Positions 27,342 to 35,161 of a stretch of 64,000 nt of DNA are shown piece by piece; the stretch's first letter is position 1; every line of letters starts with the position of its first letter. Origin of the DNA: Roseburia sp. 831b (GTDB lineage Bacteria > Bacillota > Clostridia > Lachnospirales > Lachnospiraceae); NCBI RefSeq assembly GCF_001940165.2, contig NZ_CP135162.1, positions 1,752,001 through 1,816,000 on the forward strand. Reading direction: 5' to 3'. The translations under genes and the position numbers were made by a program. The notes under the pieces are model-generated. The model had not been told where the DNA came from and searched no databases. It saw only the letters and a list, made by a program, of their open reading frames with translations.

Positions 27342-28847
27342 CTATAACTCCCTGTAAGAAATCTGATATTCAAACACTTTCATCCGCTTATCCGCAACCC
27401 TATCTATAAGTTCCTTTGCCGGATTATTTAAGCAAATAATCCCATACACTTTTTTCCCTTTAAATTTCTCGCTTTTTTCAAACCAGTCAAGATACTGGAC
27501 CGTCTGCTCATAGGCATCATCATAACCACTATCTTTCTTTAACTCAACTACATATAAATTTCCGGCATCATCTTCACAGAATAAATCAATCCTGCCGACC
27601 GGAATTCTATACTGACGACCATATTCACCTTTTCGTTTATACACTTTAAGGTTCATGCCAAATACAGACTGTCCACTTTCCATTCTTGCCGTCAGTTCAT
27701 CCTCCAACAACTTTTCATTGGAAAACTGCTGTCGCTTTACCCCTATGTCTATTGCATGCTTTTCTGTACTGTCAGCATCATCAAAATCAAGATTCACAAC
27801 CTCATCGTTTTTCCTTAATCGTGCATTATGGTTCTCGAGTTTTTTCACTCTGTCCCGTATGGCTTTTGAAATCTTAAACTCACCAGAATTTACAAATTTC
27901 TTTGCATCTGCATTCCTGCCAAGTGCTACCAGAACACGCACATAATTATTGGCTGCACATGGCAAATCCTTCTTTTCCTCCAGACATTGCCGGAATATTT
28001 TCCCTGCTTCTAAATATTTTTTCTGTTTATACAAAGAGTATCCTAAGTTGTTCAAAGTAAACGATACATCTGGAGCAAGTTCATAACTCATACGATAATA
28101 GTGCTCTTCCTCCTTGTAATTTTTAATCTTGCCACTAGACCATGCTAACATCCAATAAATATCCGCCATGGAAAAATAATACTCCTCTGTGACTCTTTCA
28201 AAACAGGCAATTGCATTATTCCACATCGACATATTGTAATAGGTATATCCAAGCATTTCATTTGGAGATTTATAATTAGGATACTTCTGGAGAAACGATG
28301 ACAGGGCATCTGCCACAACATCATTATCGTTGCTGCGATAATACAATGTTACCAAATCACAAAACTCAGGTATCCCAGCTTCAGACTTCACACTTTTTAC
28401 TTCTTCTATTCCAAAATCCCAGACTTCACTCGGCGCATTTTTAAACGGAACCAAAAAGGAATCCAACACCTCATCCTCATTGAAAGCTTCTTTCTTTTGT
28501 ATTTCCGCACACATTTTATGTATACAATTCTTGCATTTTCTATATTGCTTTTTCAGGTAATAATAAAACGCCCAGAAAAAGTAACTATCCTGATTTAGTT
28601 TCTCGATATTATCGCAAACCAGTCCAAGCAAAGAATCATTACTTGCAGCCAATGACTCGTCATACTTATCAAGCTCCTCCGTTGTCACCACAACTACCAA
28701 ATCTTTGCAGAATCTTCTTCGTAACATCTGAATTTGAGGGTGACTACGCATAACATCTAATTTTGCAGAGATTTCATCAAATGACATCGTATCTGGAAAT
28801 TCTTTTTCGTAAAATTCATCGATAACATTCTGTTCTTCCTCTGTCAT
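27342..28847 (-). CDS. TPR protein with C-terminal NucS-like PD-(D/E)XK nuclease domain
   Basis: A 501-residue protein. Residues of about 90-340 are helical repeats of TPR type (for example NEMLGYTYYNMSMWNNAIAC and LNNLGYSLYKQKKYLEAG). Residues of about 395-500 resemble the DUF91/NucS endonuclease fold: GRIDLFCEDDAGNLYVVELKK gives the D...E-x-K core (Asp near 417, Glu/Lys near 435), followed by a conserved QTVQYLDWF helix. NucS-like domains cut branched or mismatched DNA, but in this TPR context the substrate is unknown. It is preceded by a promoter with a LexA box, which suggests SOS induction, and is the first gene of the long repair-containing run. Base use appears slightly AT-richer than its neighbours. 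Confidence 0.8.
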   Translation of the reverse strand: MTEEEQNVIDEFYEKEFPDTMSFDEISAKLDVMRSHPQIQMLRRRFCKDLVVVVTTEELDKYDESLAASNDSLLGLVCDNIEKLNQDSYFFWAFYYYLKKQYRKCKNCIHKMCAEIQKKEAFNEDEVLDSFLVPFKNAPSEVWDFGIEEVKSVKSEAGIPEFCDLVTLYYRSNDNDVVADALSSFLQKYPNYKSPNEMLGYTYYNMSMWNNAIACFERVTEEYYFSMADIYWMLAWSSGKIKNYKEEEHYYRMSYELAPDVSFTLNNLGYSLYKQKKYLEAGKIFRQCLEEKKDLPCAANNYVRVLVALGRNADAKKFVNSGEFKISKAIRDRVKKLENHNARLRKNDEVVNLDFDDADSTEKHAIDIGVKRQQFSNEKLLEDELTARMESGQSVFGMNLKVYKRKGEYGRQYRIPVGRIDLFCEDDAGNLYVVELKKDSGYDDAYEQTVQYLDWFEKSEKFKGKKVYGIICLNNPAKELIDRVADKRMKVFEYQISYREL

Positions 28848-28882
28848 TCAACTACCTCCATTCCAAATGTTCTATGATTTCT

Positions 28883-28911
28883 ATTATAGATTATAATTAA
28901 AGTTTTTGCAA
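28883..28911 (-). promoter_or_regulatory. Sigma-A promoter of the nuclease/addBA run
   Basis: Minus strand: TTGCAA (28906-28911), 17-base spacer, TATAAT (28883-28888), 36 bp upstream of the ATG, which also has GGAGG nearby. The LexA box directly abuts the -35 hexamer. Confidence 0.85.
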
Positions 28912-28923
28912 GAACGTATGTTC
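28912..28923 (-). promoter_or_regulatory. LexA (SOS/DinR) box
   Basis: GAACATACGTTC on the minus strand fits the Gram-positive LexA consensus GAAC-RNRY-GTTY. It touches the -35 hexamer of the promoter for the TPR/NucS-like gene, a typical repressing position. Confidence 0.85.
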
Positions 28924-28971
28924 TGTTTTCATTAAAAAATATGCACTGTACCATAAAAAGACAAAACATTA

Positions 28972-28993
28972 GAGCCAGTCTTTCGACTGACTC
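28972..28993 (-). terminator. Hairpin after the toxin-antitoxin operon
   Basis: GAGTCAGTC-GAAA-GACTGGCTC on the minus strand, a nine-pair stem with a GNRA tetraloop, followed by an interrupted T-rich run. A plausible terminator for the operon ending at 29020. Confidence 0.6.
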
Positions 28994-29019
28994 TCCCCTA
29001 CCCCAAAGAATATTATATT

Positions 29020-29178
29020 TTATAATCCATTCTTTATCCTTGTTTCTTTCAATGCTATTTTAGCATCCTTTACCTGACATGCCTTTATCTGTTTTTCAGA
29101 AATTTCAATATCCTCATACATATCGTCATTCCTTGTAGCTGACTTATAAATCCCAACTTCACTCTTTATATCAAACAT
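29020..29178 (-). CDS. Possible third ORF of the toxin-antitoxin operon (52 aa)
   Basis: A 52-codon ORF whose ATG overlaps the last 13 bases of the toxin gene, in another frame, a layout typical of translational coupling. The product is small, charged and probably helical (MFDIKSEVGIYKSATRNDD..., ending in RIKNGL). There is no Shine-Dalgarno of its own beyond what lies in the toxin end, so translation would depend on coupling. I recognise no family. It could be an accessory protein of the toxin module or a chance ORF. Confidence 0.45.
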   Translation of the reverse strand: MFDIKSEVGIYKSATRNDDMYEDIEISEKQIKACQVKDAKIALKETRIKNGL

Positions 29179-29495
29179 TTCGCATCCTGCCCATCATATA
29201 AAAATCGTCTCACTTCCATAATCTTGTCATCACCCTCATCATCTATGACAACATAATAAACCACAAAGTTTTTTACATAAATCCTATAATATGGGTAGCG
29301 TCGCTCTCTAAAAGAATGATATGGTTCAAATGATTCTGCCACAGGCTGGCGTTCCAATAATGCCCTCTCAACCTCATCCAATAAATCATTGGCAGCTTTG
29401 ACATTATGCAGCTTCTCTGCGATATATACAATCTTCTCCTCTAAATCTTCATAAAACAATGGCAGATAACGCAATATATATTTTGTATCAGCCAT
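29166..29495 (-). CDS. RelE/ParE-family toxin
   Basis: A 109-residue protein with the RelE/ParE layout: YILRYLPLFYEDLEEKIVYIAEKL at the N-terminus, followed by a helix, then RRYPYYRIYVKNFVVYYVVIDDEGDDKIMEVRRFLYDGQD, the beta-sheet core with a typical basic/aromatic C-terminal strand. RelE members cleave ribosome-bound mRNA; ParE members poison gyrase. The sequence alone does not decide which. It overlaps the antitoxin gene by 8 bp and is encoded downstream of it, as usual. Confidence 0.88.
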   Translation of the reverse strand: MADTKYILRYLPLFYEDLEEKIVYIAEKLHNVKAANDLLDEVERALLERQPVAESFEPYHSFRERRYPYYRIYVKNFVVYYVVIDDEGDDKIMEVRRFLYDGQDAKCLI

Positions 29496-29745
29496 CTATC
29501 CTCCTTCTCAGATTAGCAAAAACTTCTTCATGTGTATATCTTCTATCATCTTCCTCGGCATATTTATCAGCCTTATCAAGAGCTGCATCAACACCATCTG
29601 TTAATCTTGAATATGCTTCCAGACTAAGTACTACCATTGCTCCATAACCATTTTTTGTCAAATATACTGGTTCACCACATGCAACTGCTTTTTCCACATC
29701 AGGGAATTTATTTCTTAAATCTGAAACAGGTCTAATTTGTATCAT
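29488..29745 (-). CDS. Phd/YefM-family antitoxin
   Basis: An 85-residue protein whose first 50 residues (IRPVSDLRNKFPDVEKAV...GEPVYLTKNGYGAMVVLSLEAY) are the Phd/YefM DNA-binding and dimerisation domain. The acidic, charged C-terminal part should wrap the toxin. AAGGAGG lies seven bases before the ATG. Such antitoxins bind their own promoter alone and with the toxin; paired TTCATATT repeats overlap the -10 region here. Confidence 0.9.
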   Translation of the reverse strand: MIQIRPVSDLRNKFPDVEKAVACGEPVYLTKNGYGAMVVLSLEAYSRLTDGVDAALDKADKYAEEDDRRYTHEEVFANLRRRIDG

Positions 29746-29802
29746 ATATGAACCTCCTTACAATATTTATCATAATTTTATCAAAATGTTATCTTCATTC
29801 AT

Positions 29803-29831
29803 ATTATAACCTGTTCATATTGCTTTTACAA
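29803..29831 (-). promoter_or_regulatory. Promoter of the toxin-antitoxin operon with direct repeats
   Basis: Minus strand: TTGTAA (29826-29831), 17 bases, TATAAT (29803-29808). On the plus strand TTCATATT occurs at 29798-29805 and 29814-29821, a 16-bp spacing that covers the -10 region, suitable for autorepression by the antitoxin. Confidence 0.7.
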
Positions 29832-29948
29832 CCTATTTTTATAGCCACCCCATGAGCTTTTGGAATCATTTTTTTACCTGAAAACTACATAAAAACCCAT
29901 AGTCAATCAAAGGCTGCCGTTTTAAAAATGCTTTCTATGTTATATGTC

Positions 29949-29985
29949 AAAAAACGGTCTTTTGACTATGTCAAAGACCGTTTTT
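29949..29985 (-). terminator. Terminator downstream of prfA
   Basis: AAAAACGGTCTTTTGAC pairs with GTCAAAGACCGTTTTT across a three-base loop, with A and T flanks, about 65 bp past the prfA stop. Confidence 0.85.
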
Positions 29986-30049
29986 CTTTTCCTATTTTAT
30001 TCCATTCATATATCCAGTCACTTTTTCAAAAACCAGTAAAATCAAACTC

Positions 30050-31123
30050 TTAATTATCCTGCATCTTTGCAAGCTTCTTCGCCTGGTCTTCTGCAATACA
30101 AGCATCGATAATTTCCTGGATATCTCCATTCATAATCTTATCTAACTTGTAAAGTGTCAATCCGATTCTATGATCCGTTACACGTCCCTGCGGGAAGTTA
30201 TAGGTACGAATCTTCTCAGAACGATCTCCGGTACCAACCTGGCTCTTACGAAGTTCTGCTTCTGCATCATGCGCTTTCTGCTGCTCAAGGTCATACAACT
30301 TGGTACGCAAAAGAGCAAATGCTTTCGCTTTATTCTGAATCTGGGATTTCTCTGTCTGACTGTAAATAACAATACCCGTTGGCATATGTGTCAAACGAAC
30401 CGCAGAGTCTGTGGTGTTGACACACTGTCCACCTGCTCCTGAAGAACGGCAGACATCGATACGGATATCTTTATCGTCAATGACAACGTCTACTTCTTCT
30501 GCTTCCGGCATCACGGCAACCGTAATGGTTGAAGTATGGATTCGTCCACCGGATTCTGTCTCTGGAACACGCTGTACACGATGAACACCGGATTCATATT
30601 TCATTACGGAATAGGCACCCTGTCCAGTAATCATGAAGCTGACACTCTTCATACCACCAATTCCGATTTCTTCACATTCCAAAACTTCTACTTTCCATTT
30701 TCTGCTCTCTGCATAATGAACATACATTCGATAAATCTCTGCTGCAAAAAGTGCTGCCTCATCTCCACCGGCACCGGCACGAATCTCGACGATAACGTTC
30801 TTGTCATCGTTCGGGTCTTTTGGAAGCAATAAGATTTTTAATTCATTCTCTAATTCTTCCATGCGCGCTTTTGCTTCATTTAATTCCTCTTTCGCAAGCT
30901 CACGCATCTCTTCATCGGACTCCTCTTCTAACATTGCTAAAGAATCCTCGATATTTTGTTTGCACTGCTTGTATTCTTTATATGCATTTACAATTGGAGT
31001 TAACTCACTCTGTTCCTTCATCAGACGGCGAAAACGATCCGGATTGGATGCAACATCCGGCTCACTCAACTCGCTCATCAATTCTTCCAGACGAATTTGG
31101 GTATCTTCTAAATTTTCAAACAT
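30050..31123 (-). CDS. prfA: Peptide chain release factor 1
   Basis: A class I release factor of 358 residues that reads UAA and UAG and triggers peptide release. The universal GGQ motif is in [20 protein letters not shown], and the domain 3 region [13 protein letters not shown] is present. The preferred start is [15 protein letters not shown] at 31123, matching the family; an ATG four codons earlier sits directly on the ribosome box. It is downstream of prmC, which methylates the Gln of this very GGQ motif, so enzyme and substrate are in one operon. Confidence 0.97.
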   Translation of the reverse strand: MFENLEDTQIRLEELMSELSEPDVASNPDRFRRLMKEQSELTPIVNAYKEYKQCKQNIEDSLAMLEEESDEEMRELAKEELNEAKARMEELENELKILLLPKDPNDDKNVIVEIRAGAGGDEAALFAAEIYRMYVHYAESRKWKVEVLECEEIGIGGMKSVSFMITGQGAYSVMKYESGVHRVQRVPETESGGRIHTSTITVAVMPEAEEVDVVIDDKDIRIDVCRSSGAGGQCVNTTDSAVRLTHMPTGIVIYSQTEKSQIQNKAKAFALLRTKLYDLEQQKAHDAEAELRKSQVGTGDRSEKIRTYNFPQGRVTDHRIGLTLYKLDKIMNGDIQEIIDACIAEDQAKKLAKMQDN

Positions 31124-31163
31124 AAAACTAACCATGCCTTTCTAAAAAAAACTACTTACTACT

Positions 31164-31991
31164 CTATTTTCTGCCAATTACAACACGATCTAACCCGGCC
31201 AGGTCTTTTACCACCTGCACCTCGTAAAATCCTGTTTCCCTTAACATTGTTGTCACATCATTTGCCTGCTCACAGCCAATCTCAAACAAAAGATAACCAC
31301 CATCCTTCAGATGGCTGCCGCACTCTGCCACAATTTTGCGGTAAAAGAACAGTCCGTCCTCTTTTCCATCTAACGCCTCTAACGGTTCAAAGCTGCCAAC
31401 TTCCGGCATCAGCTTCGGAATCTCGGCTGTTGGAATATACGGTGGGTTCGATACAATCACATCATACACGCCTGTTACATTATCAAACAGGTCACTCCGC
31501 TCAAAATTAACCGGAACTTCATTGGACTTTGCATTTTCTTTTGCCACATTCAGTGCCTGTTTGGAAATATCAACGGCGTACCCCTCTGCAGATGGCACAT
31601 TTTTAATAATGCTAATAATGATACAGCCAGAACCGGTACACATATCAAGTACCTTCATATCCGGCTGGATTTTTTTAAGTGCCTCCTCGACAAGCGTCTC
31701 GGTGTCCTGACGGGGAATCAGTACACTGCTGTTCACCTTGAATTTCAGCCCCATGAACTCCTGTTCTCCCACAATGTACTGCAGTGGAATATGTTCCGTC
31801 CTTTTTTTGAGTACAATCTCATATTCTTTTTGCTGTTCCATTGTAATATCCTCACCCATATGAAGATAATAAAACTGGCGGTCCACCTTACAGGCCATCT
31901 CAAAAAGCAGCCAGGCATCCACCTTAGCGTCTGCGATTCCGGCAAGGTTTAACACCTTTTCTCCATTCTTTACAGCTTCCTGATATGTCAT
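31164..31991 (-). CDS. prmC: Release factor glutamine methyltransferase
   Basis: A 275-residue SAM-dependent methyltransferase (HemK/PrmC) that methylates the glutamine of the GGQ motif in release factors. The N-terminal helical domain (residues 1-80) binds the factor; VLDMCTGSGCIIIS is SAM motif I near residue 113, and VSNPPYIP near 182 is the catalytic NPPY. The ATG at 31991 has AAGGA ten bases upstream; a GTG three codons earlier overlaps the DUF1385 stop by four bases. Adjacent to prfA, 40 bp. Confidence 0.96.
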   Translation of the reverse strand: MTYQEAVKNGEKVLNLAGIADAKVDAWLLFEMACKVDRQFYYLHMGEDITMEQQKEYEIVLKKRTEHIPLQYIVGEQEFMGLKFKVNSSVLIPRQDTETLVEEALKKIQPDMKVLDMCTGSGCIIISIIKNVPSAEGYAVDISKQALNVAKENAKSNEVPVNFERSDLFDNVTGVYDVIVSNPPYIPTAEIPKLMPEVGSFEPLEALDGKEDGLFFYRKIVAECGSHLKDGGYLLFEIGCEQANDVTTMLRETGFYEVQVVKDLAGLDRVVIGRK

Positions 31992-31996
31992 GTCTG

Positions 31997-32944
31997 TCAC
32001 TTTCCTTCTTGTCTGATTTCTGTCACATAGCTTCTCCAGTCAAAAACTGCCTCAACGGAAGCGATTCCAACCTCAATCATCTCATCATCCGGTTCCTTTG
32101 TCGTTAAATTCTGAAGCCACAGTCCCGGTTTACTCAAAAAATTAACCACTGCATTATCGCTTCTTCCTGCCAACCGGATAAATTCATAGGAAACGCCTGC
32201 AATAACCGGTATCAATACCAGTCTGAGTACAAGTCTTAAAACTCTTGAATCCACACGGATAAACATGAAAAAGAAGATACTGACAATCATGACAATCAGC
32301 AGGAAACTGGTTCCACAGCGTTTGTGTTGTTTTGAGCTCTTTCTCACATTTTCAACCGTAAGGTCCATACCGTGTTCAATGCAGTTGATGCACTTATGTT
32401 CTGCACCGTGATACATAAAAACACGCCTGATGTCCTCCATCAACGAAATGACTGCTACATAACCAATAAAGATAGCCAGCCGCAAAATACCCTCAATCAA
32501 TGCAATCAGCATCTGCGAATCGGTTATCTTTTGAAAAAGCAAAGAAATATAATAAGGAATCAGCATAAAAATAACAATCGCCATCAAGACAGAAAAGACA
32601 AGGGTTCCTCCCATCATTGCCTTTTCCGATGCCGTCTGTTTTGCTTCCTTTTCTTTGCTCTTTTCCCTATCCTTTTCACCTGGTTTCTTCTCATCCTCTT
32701 CCTCAAAAAAAGAAGCGGAAAACATTAACGTCTTCATTCCAAGTGTCAACGATTCTATAAAACTAAAGACTCCCCGCAAAATCGGGAAATTTCTTATTTT
32801 CTTATTCTGAATGATTCCGTCGTACTCCGATACTTCTACGACAATCTCGTGGTCCGGCTTTCGAACTGCAACTGCATATTTGTCCTGATTTTTCATCATG
32901 ACACCCTCCATTACTGCCTGTCCGCCAATGCCTGAATATCTCAT
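31997..32944 (-). CDS. DUF1385 membrane protein
   Basis: A 315-residue member of DUF1385. It begins MRYSGIGGQAVMEGVMMK, the family's characteristic opening, has a Lys/Glu-rich loop near residues 80-110, several membrane segments, and the central YHGAEHKCINCIEHG motif rich in His and Cys that suggests metal or cofactor binding. I start at 32944 because the longer frame (to 33001) would run through the rpmE terminator hairpin, and AAAGGGG precedes this ATG. The function is unknown; conserved proximity to rpmE, prmC and prfA is typical in Firmicutes. Confidence 0.9.
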   Translation of the reverse strand: MRYSGIGGQAVMEGVMMKNQDKYAVAVRKPDHEIVVEVSEYDGIIQNKKIRNFPILRGVFSFIESLTLGMKTLMFSASFFEEEDEKKPGEKDREKSKEKEAKQTASEKAMMGGTLVFSVLMAIVIFMLIPYYISLLFQKITDSQMLIALIEGILRLAIFIGYVAVISLMEDIRRVFMYHGAEHKCINCIEHGMDLTVENVRKSSKQHKRCGTSFLLIVMIVSIFFFMFIRVDSRVLRLVLRLVLIPVIAGVSYEFIRLAGRSDNAVVNFLSKPGLWLQNLTTKEPDDEMIEVGIASVEAVFDWRSYVTEIRQEGK

Positions 32945-32983
32945 GCAGATATGCCCCTTTCCACACTTTTTCTTTTTCAAAAA

Positions 32984-33012
32984 AAGGTTGAGATTTATCA
33001 AACCTCAACCTT
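32984..33012 (-). terminator. Terminator of rpmE
   Basis: AAGGTTGAG pairs with CTCAACCTT around an 11-base loop, followed on the minus strand by seven T. It lies 20 bp past the rpmE stop, before DUF1385. Confidence 0.85.
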
Positions 33013-33032
33013 ACTTGTAAATCACATTCTAT

Positions 33033-33233
33033 TTACTGAATACCATATTTCTTATTGAACTTATCAATACGTCCATCAGTTCTGCTAGCCTTCTGCTGAC
33101 CTGTGTAGAATGGATGACATTTTGAACAAATTTCAACGTGAATGTCCTGTTTTGTAGAACCTGTAACGAATGTGTTACCACAGTTACATGTAACAGTTGC
33201 CTGATAATAATCTGGATGGATTCCTTCTCTCAT
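33033..33233 (-). CDS. rpmE: 50S ribosomal protein L31
   Basis: A 66-residue L31 starting [11 protein letters not shown]. The zinc-type cysteines are present (CNCG and CSKC), so this is the zinc-containing form rather than the Cys-less paralogue expressed in zinc starvation. The ATG has AGAGGTG six to seven bases upstream; the GTG extension three codons upstream is not needed. It is transcribed from its own promoter (33430-33458) through a leader of about 190 bases and ends at a strong terminator. Confidence 0.97.
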   Translation of the reverse strand: MREGIHPDYYQATVTCNCGNTFVTGSTKQDIHVEICSKCHPFYTGQQKASRTDGRIDKFNKKYGIQ

Positions 33234-33422
33234 GATTTTCACCTCTTCTAATTTCTTATCGTTATTTATAGTACCGCTTGTTTCCTATCTTCTTTGTACC
33301 CGTATGCCCGATCCGCATATGGCACTGAAAGCAGAAGATAAACACGATTGATCCTCTTAGAGGGTCTGCGTTGCTGAAACGCTTCAACATCTACCTTGTA
33401 AATGTCACATCCCGATAAACAG
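33234..33422 (-). ncRNA. Structured 5' leader of rpmE (candidate L31 autoregulatory leader)
   Basis: A leader of about 190 nt separates the promoter and rpmE. Short hairpins are visible on the minus strand: GCGTT-TCAGC-AACGC, CCTC-TAA-GAGG and TATGC-GGATCGG-GCATA. Autogenous leaders are known upstream of L31 genes in several phyla, including Firmicutes. I cannot check the match to any covariance model, so the assignment is provisional. Confidence 0.45.
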
Positions 33423-33429
33423 CTTATTT

Positions 33430-33458
33430 ATTGTAACATAGCACCAGCGGGAATGCAA
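33430..33458 (-). promoter_or_regulatory. Promoter of rpmE
   Basis: Minus strand: TTGCAT (33453-33458), 17 bases, TACAAT (33430-33435). It starts 8 bp past the rho stop, and I see no hairpin terminator of rho in between. Confidence 0.8.
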
Positions 33459-33465
33459 GTAATTT

Positions 33466-34974
33466 TTATAAAATACGGTTCTTTTTCACCATATTGATAT
33501 ATTCGTAATTATTTTTCGTTCTCGCAAACATATTCAAAATATTTTCAACGGCATCATCTGTGCGCATTCCATTGATGGCTTTTCGCATAATATCGACCGC
33601 TTCCTGCTCCTGCGCATCCAATAATAAGTCTTCTCTTCTGGTTCCGGATTTTACGATATCGATTGCCGGGAAAACACGTTTTTCCGATAATTTGCGGTCT
33701 AAGACAAGCTCCATGTTACCGGTTCCTTTGAACTCTTCGAATACAACATCATCCATTTTGCTTCCGGTGTCAACCAGCGCTGTTGCTAAAATGGTAAGGC
33801 TTCCGCCCTCTCTCATGTTACGCGCCGCACCAAAGAAACGCTTTGGCATGTGAAGCGCTGCCGGGTCAAGACCACCGGAAAGCGTTCTTCCGCTTGGTGG
33901 AACGGTAAGGTTATAGGCTCTTGCAAGTCTTGTGATACTGTCTAACAGAATCATGACATCTTTCTGATGCTCTACAAGACGTTTTGCACGCTCGATTACC
34001 ATCTCTGACACTCTCTTATGATGCTCTGGCAGTTCATCAAACGTAGAATAGATTACTTCCACGTTATCTCCCTCGATTGCCTCCTTGATATCCGTAACTT
34101 CCTCTGGCCGTTCATCAATCAAAAGGATAATCAGATGCATGCCAGGATTGCTGATTTTTACCGACTTGGCAATCTCTTTTAAAAGGGTTGTCTTACCGGC
34201 TTTTGGCTGGGAAACAATCATGCCTCGCTGTCCCTTACCAATTGGAGATACCAGATCGGTAATACGCATTGCAACACTGCATCCCGGATGCTCTAACCGG
34301 ATTCTCTCATTTGGAAAAATCGGTGTCAAATCTTCAAAATTCTTTCTTTTCTGTGCAACAGAAGGATGAAATCCATTGACGCTTGTCACATATAAAAGTG
34401 CAGAAAATTTCTCCTGCTGGGACTTCACTCTGGTATTTCCACTGATAATATCTCCTGTTTTTAAATTGAATTTTCGAATCTGGGAAGGGGAAACATAAAC
34501 ATCATTCTCTCCCGGCAGATAATTCTCACAGCGGATAAAGCCGTATCCGTCCGGCATAACTTCCAAAATACCGTTTGCCATGATGCCGCTGTCCAAGTTA
34601 TCCTGACCATGCGGATTTGACTGCTGTTCACGTGTCTCCTGGCTGCGAGGATTTGACTGCTGTTCACGTGTCTCCTGGCTGCGAGGATTTGGCTGCTGCT
34701 CACGTGTCTCCTGGCTGCGGGAATTTGACTGCTGTTCACGCGTCTCCTGTCCACGATGATTTGCCTTGTGCTCGTGATGTTCCCTTTCCTGTGTGGACTT
34801 TTCTTCCTGTCCTGATTTTACTGTCTGCACTTTGGATTCCTTTTCTTTTTCATCCAGTTCCAGCATACGGTCAATTAAATCCGCTTTTTTCATGGAAGAA
34901 ATCCCTTTTATTCCCCTTGCTTTCGCTAAGTCGCGTAGTACGGTCAAAGAAAGGCTTTCATATTTTTCTCTCAT
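33466..34974 (-). CDS. rho: Transcription termination factor Rho with repeat-containing insert
   Basis: A 502-residue hexameric RNA helicase. The N-terminal Rho_N helical domain (residues 1-45) is followed by a disordered, Gln/Asn/Arg/Glu-rich region (about 50-130) with four tandem copies of a 12-residue unit (core [10 protein letters not shown]). Next comes the cold-shock-like RNA-binding domain ([14 protein letters not shown]) and the ATPase core with Walker A PKAGKTT near residue 260, [15 protein letters not shown] (Walker B) and the Q/R loops. AAAGGAG precedes the ATG. Inserts at this position are known in Rho of some Clostridia and Actinobacteria. Confidence 0.97.
   Translation of the reverse strand: MREKYESLSLTVLRDLAKARGIKGISSMKKADLIDRMLELDEKEKESKVQTVKSGQEEKSTQEREHHEHKANHRGQETREQQSNSRSQETREQQPNPRSQETREQQSNPRSQETREQQSNPHGQDNLDSGIMANGILEVMPDGYGFIRCENYLPGENDVYVSPSQIRKFNLKTGDIISGNTRVKSQQEKFSALLYVTSVNGFHPSVAQKRKNFEDLTPIFPNERIRLEHPGCSVAMRITDLVSPIGKGQRGMIVSQPKAGKTTLLKEIAKSVKISNPGMHLIILLIDERPEEVTDIKEAIEGDNVEVIYSTFDELPEHHKRVSEMVIERAKRLVEHQKDVMILLDSITRLARAYNLTVPPSGRTLSGGLDPAALHMPKRFFGAARNMREGGSLTILATALVDTGSKMDDVVFEEFKGTGNMELVLDRKLSEKRVFPAIDIVKSGTRREDLLLDAQEQEAVDIMRKAINGMRTDDAVENILNMFARTKNNYEYINMVKKNRIL
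34613..34756 (-). repeat. Four 36-bp tandem repeats within rho
   Basis: Copies begin at 34613, 34649, 34685 and 34721. Each is 36 bp, in frame, differing by a few bases; the last copy is the most divergent and a partial fifth copy follows. Each encodes one SQETREQQ(S/P)N(P/S)R unit. Confidence 0.95.
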
Positions 34975-35089
34975 TCAATTTCTCCTTTATCTTAACATTA
35001 TCCTGGGAATTCTGTCTGAATTGACGAAACGATTTTTCAGTAACGGTTATTATACACCTATTTTTCAAAAATAGAAACCCCTAATTTTC

Positions 35090-35118
35090 TTGATTTGTTT
35101 TTTTAGAAATGGTATCAT
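35090..35118 (+). promoter_or_regulatory. Promoter of the malic enzyme operon
   Basis: TTGATT (35090-35095), 17 bases, TATCAT (35113-35118); about 44 bp upstream of the ATG at 35162. Confidence 0.6.
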
Positions 35119-35161
35119 TACGTTGTTGCATTAAAATAGGAAATAACTAGGAGCGGATATT

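Larger units (their letters stand above)
29746..30049. other. Intergenic stretch between prfA and the toxin-antitoxin operon
   Basis: It contains the toxin-antitoxin promoter and the prfA-side terminator. The middle part (about 29840-29945) shows nothing that I can interpret. Confidence 0.6.

Noticed and set aside
33280..33400. A 42-codon ORF in the rpmE leader, minus strand, starting MLKRFSNADPL
   Set aside because: Its start is poorly spaced from any ribosome site and the region consists of hairpins; I read it as leader RNA. It could still be a leader peptide.
34613..34756. Regular 36-bp repeats resembling a CRISPR array
   Set aside because: The copies are directly adjacent without spacers and are in frame within rho; it is a coding minisatellite.
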